From Bacteroidales bacterium (GTDB taxonomy: Bacteria; Bacteroidota; Bacteroidia; Bacteroidales; Muribaculaceae), in assembly GCA_014800735.1 (NCBI GenBank), contig JAAVFP010000023.1, positions 84,139-121,145 on the forward strand: 37,007 bases of DNA. The letters run 5' to 3'. The position numbers and the translations under genes were made by a program. Numbering within the stretch: position 1 is the first letter of the stretch; the number at the start of each line of letters is the position of its first letter. Shown one piece after another: positions 32,011 to 37,007 of this stretch. Below the pieces are notes generated by a model. The model did no database searches and was not told where the DNA came from. It saw nothing but the letters and a program-made list of their open reading frames with translations.

Positions 32011-33609
32011 TTATACCGTCCGGGCACTTGAACGGAACGCGCTGGGTGTCTGGCCGGTGCGGTCCTTGAAGAAGGTGCTGAAGTGGCGCTGTGCGCGGAA
32101 GCCGAGGCGCTCGGATATTTCGCTGATGGTGAGCGAGGGATCGCGCAGCAGGGCATAGGCACGGTTCAGGCGGTAGTCGTTGATGTAAGCGGCGATGGTG
32201 TTGCCGGTCAGGGCCTTGAACTTGGAGTAGAGAACGGTGCGCGACATTCCCATGCTGCGGGCGATTGCGTCGACGTTGAATTCCGGGTCGGCGAGATTGG
32301 CACTGATGAGGCTGTCGATTTTCCGGATGAATTCGTCGTCGGCATCGAGCACGGGCTGCTCATCGGTTTCGGAGACGGCCTCGGCGGGGCGGTTGTGGAG
32401 CAGTGTGTGGATGCGCATCATGAGCGCTGTTACGTCGAACGGCTTGGCAATATAGCTGTCGGCCCCGGCGCTGAGGGCCATCTCGGGCTGTGAGCCGGTG
32501 GGGAGGTCGGTGAGCACCACCACGGGGATGTGGCGGGTAGCCGGATCACCCTTTATTTCCATGCACAGTTCTGTTCCGCTCATAGCCGCCAGGGAGAATG
32601 AACTCAGTACGATGTCAGGGCGATGGAGGCGCGCGTGCTGAAGCGCTTCGTCGCCTGCGTTGGTGGTGTACACATGCTTGAAGTGAAAGCGGAGCTGGGA
32701 GGCCAGGAAGGTGCACAGTTCGCTATCGGCCTCGGCCACGAGCGCTGTCATTGCCGAGGTGTCGACGTCCGAAAATTCGGCCTCGGCTACGCTTGCAAGG
32801 GCCCTCGGAGTGCCCGACGTGCCCGAAACGGCATCGAGCGGAAGCTCAACCCACACGCTCAGGCCCGGCTCGGGGGCGTTGGAGCGGGCTCCCATGCGTC
32901 CGCCAAGGCTCTCGGCCATGCTGCGGGTGTAGGACAGTCCCAGGTGGTTGGGCGACAGATGCCCGGAGGCAACGGTGCCACTGTCGGCAAACGACACGCG
33001 CACGGCTCCCGGCCCGGCCATCTGCACGGATATTTTAATGGATGCGCCCTGAGCCGAGCGGCGCATGGCGTGCTGCATGAGTTTGTCGAGTATCGTCCGC
33101 AGGCGTTCCGGAGCTGTGTGGTTGAGACCCGGGAGGTTATCGGGCGCGTCGATGTCGATGTTAAGGCCGCGGCTGCGGATTTCGGTGTTGTGGCGTTTGA
33201 GAGTGGCAAGAATAGCTTGCACCATGTTGTGGCTGTCGGCGTCGGCTTCCAGGCTGTGGCTGCCCGAGGTGTGGACTTCCATGGCCGTGTTCAGGATGTG
33301 CTCCATGTGTTCGGCCTGACGGCACACGGCCTGCAACTCGCGCCCAAAATCCACCGTTTCGCCCCTTGCAGCGCGCGCCTGCATTGATTTCAGCGGTGCA
33401 TAAATCAAGTTGAGCGGAGTGCGCAGGGCCAGGTTGGAATCCACCAAAAAAGCGTTCTCTTTTTCAAGTGCCGGGGTGCGTGCATCGGCAGGTACAGGTG
33501 CGGTCGGGAGGGGGGACCCGGGGGTGCTCCTGCGGCGAAAAAATCTGTCAATGCCAAGGGTGGCACCTATAACTGCAAGGATGAGTAAAACGATGATGAA
33601 AGGGGCCAT
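32011..33609 (-). CDS. Degenerate HTCS-like regulator: pseudokinase, pseudoreceiver, AraC DNA-binding domain
   Basis: The 532-aa protein has one N-terminal membrane segment (4-20), no periplasmic sensor, a HisKA/HATPase-like region (52-258), a receiver-like domain (288-405) and an AraC-type helix-turn-helix domain (425-532: DAIARSMGMSRTVLYSKFKALTG, ISEISERLGFRAQRHFSTFFKDRTGQTPSAFR). The H box reads SNLALRTPL, with Leu60 in place of the phosphorylated His. The receiver reads PDIVLSSFSLAAMSG, with Ser337 in place of Asp; only Lys389 and Thr367 remain. The ATPase N box is also lost. It is unlikely to take part in phosphotransfer. It has its own promoter at 33696. Target genes are unknown. Confidence 0.85.
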   Translation of the reverse strand: MAPFIIVLLILAVIGATLGIDRFFRRRSTPGSPLPTAPVPADARTPALEKENAFLVDSNLALRTPLNLIYAPLKSMQARAARGETVDFGRELQAVCRQAEHMEHILNTAMEVHTSGSHSLEADADSHNMVQAILATLKRHNTEIRSRGLNIDIDAPDNLPGLNHTAPERLRTILDKLMQHAMRRSAQGASIKISVQMAGPGAVRVSFADSGTVASGHLSPNHLGLSYTRSMAESLGGRMGARSNAPEPGLSVWVELPLDAVSGTSGTPRALASVAEAEFSDVDTSAMTALVAEADSELCTFLASQLRFHFKHVYTTNAGDEALQHARLHRPDIVLSSFSLAAMSGTELCMEIKGDPATRHIPVVVLTDLPTGSQPEMALSAGADSYIAKPFDVTALMMRIHTLLHNRPAEAVSETDEQPVLDADDEFIRKIDSLISANLADPEFNVDAIARSMGMSRTVLYSKFKALTGNTIAAYINDYRLNRAYALLRDPSLTISEISERLGFRAQRHFSTFFKDRTGQTPSAFRSSARTV

Positions 33610-33695
33610 TTTTTAGCTGATGGAGTTAAGGTGGTGAGCAGCGGATGGTATGTGCGGACGAATGTGGAAAATGCCTTATTCCGAAATCGTACGCG

Positions 33696-33726
33696 CAAAT
33701 GTACGTCATTTTCTCCAATCCCGCAA
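33696..33726 (-). promoter_or_regulatory. Promoter of the HTCS-like gene
   Basis: On the minus strand TTG (33724-33726), a 20-bp spacer and TACATTTG (33696-33703) followed by CGCG. The 5' UTR to the ATG at 33609 is about 80 nt. Confidence 0.65.
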
Positions 33727-33761
33727 TAAGTTAACTGAAAATCTTTCGTGCACATCCAAAA

Positions 33762-33786
33762 TTGTACGGCACTGTCCGCCGTACAA
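33762..33786. terminator. 9-bp inverted repeat upstream of the HTCS-like gene
   Basis: TTGTACGGC/GCCGTACAA (33762-33770 and 33778-33786), 7-nt loop, followed on the minus strand by TTTTGG. It could terminate the phosphatase mRNA (stop at 33886), or act as an operator 36 bp upstream of the regulator's -33 box. Apart from this and the promoter, 33610-33885 holds only a GGCCTC/GAGGCC pair (33858-33886) at the end of the phosphatase gene. Confidence 0.45.
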
Positions 33787-33885
33787 AATCCGAATATGTC
33801 GGAATAAAAGCGGAAGTGCCGTTACAAATTTGGAATTGCGGTGATAGGAGCCGCTTCGGCCTCGTTTCAGGCGCTCGTCGGAGGC

Positions 33886-35187
33886 CTATTCCGTGAATGT
33901 GCTGGAAAAATTCTGTAATTTGGTCAGGTAGTAATCGCGCAGATCGGACCACCGGTAGTAGGGGCCGACGACGGGGACTACGGGGAGTGTCACCTCGCGC
34001 TCGTTGAGTAGGACTTTCACCAGAACGTCGGCGGGCGAGTAGGGCGCGGCCTTGCCTTCCGGACGGTAGAACACCATCTGCATGTTGCCTGCCATGGGGA
34101 TGATTTCGAAGTCGCGCCAGGTGAGGTCGTCGAGCTCCTCAACGGTGGCGAACTCGCGGCCGTAGTTGTTGAGCTCCATCAGTGTCACCAGGTTCACCAG
34201 GATACCGTCATGGCCGTAGCGCAGGTTGGCTCCGTGGGTACCGGTAGCCAGGGCCGAGTCCGTGCGCTCAATCATGCGCTCAAGGAGCTTTCGCTGGGTG
34301 TAGGGCATGCGGTGGTTGGTCATGGGGGTGTTGGCGCTGTGGATAAACCACGTGGCGTTGCCGCTTTTCCACATCTCCATCAATTCCTCGGGCGAGAAAA
34401 CCTCTTCGAGTAGCCATGGCTGGCCGGTGTGGCCCTGAGCGGCGCCAAGCACCCAGTAGAGATAGGGCATTATGCCCGGGGCCACGCTGTCGCGGGCAAA
34501 TTCGGGGTCGGTCACCAGGCGGCTCAGATAGGTGCTGTCGCCACGGTGCGCGGCCTGGTATGGCCTTACGTACTCGGCCTCTGCCCTATCCTTGATAGGC
34601 CATGCCGGGCGGTCGTTGTAGTTCATGAAGCGCATATCGGCCTCACTGGCATCGGTGGTGGGGCGGATGCCCGGTGCTACCTGCTGAATACCCTCCAGGC
34701 CGTTGAACATGGACAGGATGCAGCGGATAACGATGGTGGCTTTGGCGTCCACTGTGGCCGAATCGTTGAAAATCTGGGGATAATTCCGGGCCATGCGCCG
34801 GCCGATGATCTGGTGCTGGAGAGCACCCTTATCCGATAGCTCGCCCAGGCGGCCGTGCGAGGCATCGGCAATACTGCGCAGGGCTGTCAGGGTGGTTTGT
34901 CCCAGGGGTGTCAGTTTGCCTGCCCGCTCCGCCTTTTCAAGATTGCGGACCGGGGTGAGATAGTCGTTCTTGCCAATGAGCCAGCGCGAGCCGTGACGGC
35001 CGTAATGCTCCATGTGGAAGGGCTCGTAGCCATCTGGGGTGGGGGTCTGTGCCGGTGGCTCGGCATCAACGTAAGGATAGACTGTGAGGTTGCCGGCCAG
35101 GCCCTTGGCGGGGAGTTCCTGAGCCGGAGCGGTGCTTGCCCAGGCAGCGGCAAGCGCAGCGAAAAATAGTTTTCGATATAATCTCAT
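33886..35187 (-). CDS. Secreted histidine-type phosphatase (MINPP/phytase-like)
   Basis: The 433-aa protein has a signal peptide (MRLYRKLFFAALAAAWASTAPAQ). The histidine acid phosphatase active site is Arg64-His65-Gly-Ser-Arg68 in EHYGRHGSRWL; the C-terminal catalytic pair is His326-Asp327 in RYGHDGILVNL. Between them lies a large helical cap with LSDKGALQHQIIGRRMARNYPQIF. Bacteroides MINPP-type enzymes of this family dephosphorylate inositol phosphates; phytate or another phosphomonoester is the likely substrate. The His-Asp dyad (rather than His-Ala-Glu) suits an acid phosphatase of the HAP branch. It has its own -7 element at 35214. Confidence 0.9.
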   Translation of the reverse strand: MRLYRKLFFAALAAAWASTAPAQELPAKGLAGNLTVYPYVDAEPPAQTPTPDGYEPFHMEHYGRHGSRWLIGKNDYLTPVRNLEKAERAGKLTPLGQTTLTALRSIADASHGRLGELSDKGALQHQIIGRRMARNYPQIFNDSATVDAKATIVIRCILSMFNGLEGIQQVAPGIRPTTDASEADMRFMNYNDRPAWPIKDRAEAEYVRPYQAAHRGDSTYLSRLVTDPEFARDSVAPGIMPYLYWVLGAAQGHTGQPWLLEEVFSPEELMEMWKSGNATWFIHSANTPMTNHRMPYTQRKLLERMIERTDSALATGTHGANLRYGHDGILVNLVTLMELNNYGREFATVEELDDLTWRDFEIIPMAGNMQMVFYRPEGKAAPYSPADVLVKVLLNEREVTLPVVPVVGPYYRWSDLRDYYLTKLQNFSSTFTE

Positions 35188-35213
35188 GATTTTAGATTGT
35201 GGATGAATGAGTG

Positions 35214-35221
35214 CAAATGTA
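35214..35221 (-). promoter_or_regulatory. Promoter -7 element of the phosphatase gene
   Basis: On the minus strand TACATTTG followed by CACTC, 27 bp before the ATG at 35187. Confidence 0.6.
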
Positions 35222-35302
35222 GCAATTTCCAGCCGGAAGTAAAATTTTTCATAGCAACTTTTTGCACCTTGACGATGTTATATCCTTATAAAACTGAAAG
35301 AT

Positions 35303-35749
35303 ATGAAAAAGTTATTCTGAGTAGGCATCTTTGCGATGCTGTTTTCGGCTGTCGGGTTCGCAGCCGACAAATATTCGATTGACCGCAACGACCTGCCCGA
35401 GGCCGCCCGTGAATTTCTGACCGAGTATTTCCCCAAGGCTAAAGTGGGTATGATTAAGGTGGACTCGCATCTGCTTAAGAAAACGGACTACGATGTCAAG
35501 CTGGTGAACGGCACCAAAATAGAATTTGACAACGCCGGCCGCTGGACCGAAGTGGATTGCAAGAACCAGGCCGTGCCTGATGGCATTATCCCCAAGGCAA
35601 TCCGAAACTACGTGAAGAAAAATTTCGACGGTGTGAAGATTGTGAAAATCGAAAAGAAAGCCACAAAATACGAAGTCGAACTTTCGGATGACGTCGAGCT
35701 GACTTTCAACCTCTTAGGTCAGTTTAAAAGCATGAAGCTGGACGACTGA
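35303..35749 (+). pseudogene. PepSY-like (PF11396-type) exported protein with a stop in its signal peptide
   Basis: From ATG 35303 the frame reads MKKLF, TGA (35318-35320), VGIFAMLFSAVGFAADKYS, which is a complete signal peptide apart from the stop. The mature part (about 125 aa) has two PepSY-like/BLIP-type repeats: LPEAAREFLTEYFPKAKVGMIKVD with YDVKLVNGTKIEFDNAGRWTEVD, and IPKAIRNYVKKNFDGVKIVKIEK with YEVELSDDVELTFNLLGQFKSM. An in-frame ATG at 35336 could restart translation, but would lack the basic n-region. So it is a new pseudogene, a sequencing error or a read-through case. The protein type is usually periplasmic. Confidence 0.75.
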
Positions 35750-35823
35750 CACAGAACATCCGAAGATGAATAGCACGAGTTTACGGATCGTATTGTTGGG
35801 GTCGATACCGGTGCAGAGTAGGG

Positions 35824-35889
35824 TATCATAATAAGGACCGCAAGCACACCATCCGCATTATTGCAAGCGTGCTCTATACTCTTATGATA
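35824..35889. terminator. Imperfect hairpin between convergent genes
   Basis: TATCATAA(T)AAG pairs with CTTATGATA (35824-35835 and 35881-35889), with an inner AGCAC/GTGCT (35843-35847 and 35869-35873). It sits between the PepSY-like and ORF6N genes. No T tract. Nothing else is seen in 35750-35910. Confidence 0.35.
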
Positions 35890-35910
35890 GTATTACTGAT
35901 TAGGTAACCG

Positions 35911-36840
35911 TTATCTAACTCTTGTTAGAATTTCTTCCGGCGATTGATCCATTCTGCTAAAGGCAACAATCTTTTTCCCAAGGTCTTTTATTGAGCCGCC
36001 AATAAAATAGACAGTGTTGTCAACAATCAGAAACCTATCATGGACATTGGTACAAGTGCGGAGATTGATTTGCGGATACTGCGCATTATGTCGGTTCAAA
36101 TCTTGGCTGATATGGGAATTGCGAGGGTTGGTGTAGATGGTGGCTGAAACACCCTCTTTGCGTTTATCAAGTGTTTTCAGCACACGGTCATCAACATAAT
36201 TATCGATTAGTACTATGCGAGAATGCGCACTCCTTACTAAATCCGAGATAAGCGTATAGGCATCGAATATTTGTCCTTCAAAGAAAAATCCCTCAATCGG
36301 CTCAACTGCTTTATTCTCAAGGCGTGTAAGGACCTCTTCAATTTTCTTGTCGTTTTCAGACAGATGCTTCTGCATGAGCAGCTGATGATGCTCAATAGTT
36401 TCAAGACGTTGAAACATGTGCGCATTACTCGTAAGGAAACTTCTCATCGCTGTGAATGCCCGCATTATTCTGATATTTACCTCGATGGCTTGTTCGGACT
36501 TCAAAACGCTGCTTAGCATTGCCACACCATTTTCAGTGAAAGCAAAAGGTGTATAGCGGTTGCCCCCTCGCTGGGCTTTCTGGTTTGAGGTCGCAATTTG
36601 CGACCTCAAACCAGAAAGTTCGGCTTTTGTCAATTCGAACATGAAATCCGACGGGAAACGGTTTATATTGCGTTTAACTTGCTCTTTCAATCGTTTGGTT
36701 TCAACACCATATAACTGGGCTAAATCACTGTCAATCATCACCTGTTGGCCGCGGATAACATGAATTAGGTTATTAATGGGCATAAATCCGGAATTGTCAT
36801 CGCCGGATAATGGTATCGGTGCTATATTATTACCTTCCAT
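35911..36840 (-). CDS. ORF6N domain protein with C-terminal PLD-like domain
   Basis: The 309-aa protein has an ORF6N DNA-binding domain at about 22-115 (NLIHVIRGQQVMIDSDLAQLYGVETKRLKEQVKRNINRFPSDFMFELTKAEL and FAFTENGVAMLSSVLKSEQAI). A coiled coil lies near 140-180 (LETIEHHQLLMQKHLSENDKKIEEVLTRLE). The C-terminal half resembles a phospholipase-D-like domain (IFDAYTLISDLVRSAHSRIVLIDNYVDDRVLKTL, VHDRFLIVDNTVYFIGGSIKDLGKK). The PLD motif keeps His and Asp, but the usual Lys of HxK is Arg. ORF6N proteins are phage-type antirepressor relatives common on Bacteroidota chromosomes. A 43-nt palindrome lies within residues about 74-89. Confidence 0.85.
   Translation of the reverse strand: MEGNNIAPIPLSGDDNSGFMPINNLIHVIRGQQVMIDSDLAQLYGVETKRLKEQVKRNINRFPSDFMFELTKAELSGLRSQIATSNQKAQRGGNRYTPFAFTENGVAMLSSVLKSEQAIEVNIRIMRAFTAMRSFLTSNAHMFQRLETIEHHQLLMQKHLSENDKKIEEVLTRLENKAVEPIEGFFFEGQIFDAYTLISDLVRSAHSRIVLIDNYVDDRVLKTLDKRKEGVSATIYTNPRNSHISQDLNRHNAQYPQINLRTCTNVHDRFLIVDNTVYFIGGSIKDLGKKIVAFSRMDQSPEEILTRVR
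36576..36618. repeat. 43-nt palindrome inside the ORF6N gene
   Basis: Two perfect 21-nt arms (36576-36596 and 36598-36618) around a single central base. They encode the segment LSGLRSQIATSNQKA between the DNA-binding helices. In relatives this loop is short (LRSQIATS then GG), so the palindrome seems to have lengthened it by about five residues. Confidence 0.85.
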
Positions 36841-37007
36841 GATAAGTAACTCTTAAAAATTAGTTTATATTTACGTTTATCAAGCACCCCCTTAGGGCCA
36901 ATATATCTTTGCTCGTCTTTGCGGTGCTTTTAATTCTTTCACTCAGTCGGTTAGCTCGCTAACCTCCCTCGCTCAATAATCAAAATCCCTCGCAAATCCT
37001 TCACAAA
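36841..37007. other. Intergenic end of the window
   Basis: Upstream of the ORF6N gene. It holds a plus-strand TATCTTTG (36904-36911) that could be a promoter for a gene beyond the window, and a GGTTAG-CTCG-CTAACC hairpin (36949-36964) followed by CTCCCTCGCTC. No gene is supported. Confidence 0.4.

Noticed and set aside
25595-35320. Possible reading of TGA as tryptophan in this organism
   Set aside because: TGG is used freely for Trp and TGA ends several intact genes here; the nitroreductase also has a TAA stop.

Overview
The window looks like chromosomal DNA of a GC-rich member of the order Bacteroidales (Bacteroidota), plausibly Muribaculaceae; the family is an inference. The clearest support is the promoter type: the Bacteroidota -7 element TAnnTTTG, often with TTTG or TTG about 20 bp upstream, precedes many genes and RNAs (for example 13809, 14294, 16529, 22174, 27344, 30842, 33696). 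Gene content agrees: a serine-type sulfatase with its radical-SAM maturase, a GH89 glycosidase, a HTCS-like AraC regulator, an ORF6N protein and an IS4-type remnant.

Layout. 1-5866 (+): 3' part of recD2, a DUF1846 protein, D-aminoacyl-tRNA deacylase and a secreted GH89 alpha-N-acetylglucosaminidase, ending at a 20-bp convergent terminator. 5945-13787 (-): a probable operon read from a THUMP-domain RNA methyltransferase through purD, a polytopic membrane protein and pdxB to a secreted beta-helix/beta-propeller protein. 13.8-14.7 kb is non-coding: a chain of hairpins, two identical tRNA-Asn genes with promoter and terminator, and a candidate small RNA. 14.7-18.7 kb (-): a DUF6291-like protein, an AAA ATPase with an AT-only palindrome at its transcription start, a MATE exporter and a membrane-anchored TPR protein. 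18.87-22.28 kb (+): cdd, tyrS, DUF2007, a CobW-type metallochaperone GTPase with a long Asp/His run, and tRNA-Ser.

Accessory zone. After tRNA-Ser, base composition drops. 22.3-26.1 kb holds a second copy of 15 bp of the tRNA 3' end, a two-gene operon (cytosolic trypsin-like protease with zinc ribbon, plus an acidic partner, both with YbjN-like domains) and a nitroreductase pseudogene with two internal stops. 26.1-29.0 kb is a divergent sulfatase/maturase pair. 29.1-31.2 kb is AT-rich: an IS4 remnant, two small unknown genes, and a two-TM protein preceded by a promoter-driven ~240-nt leader with three long helices, one of them crossing the others, and a hairpin that buries the start codon. The leader is the best candidate here for an undescribed element.

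31.3-37.0 kb: a YczE-type membrane protein; a hybrid regulator whose phospho-accepting His and Asp are both replaced; a histidine-type phosphatase; a PepSY-like gene with a stop in its signal peptide; and an ORF6N/PLD-like protein carrying a 43-nt palindrome in its coding sequence. GH89, sulfatase and maturase fit use of sulfated, GlcNAc-containing host glycans. PurD, PdxB, Cdd, TyrS, Dtd and RecD2 are housekeeping functions.
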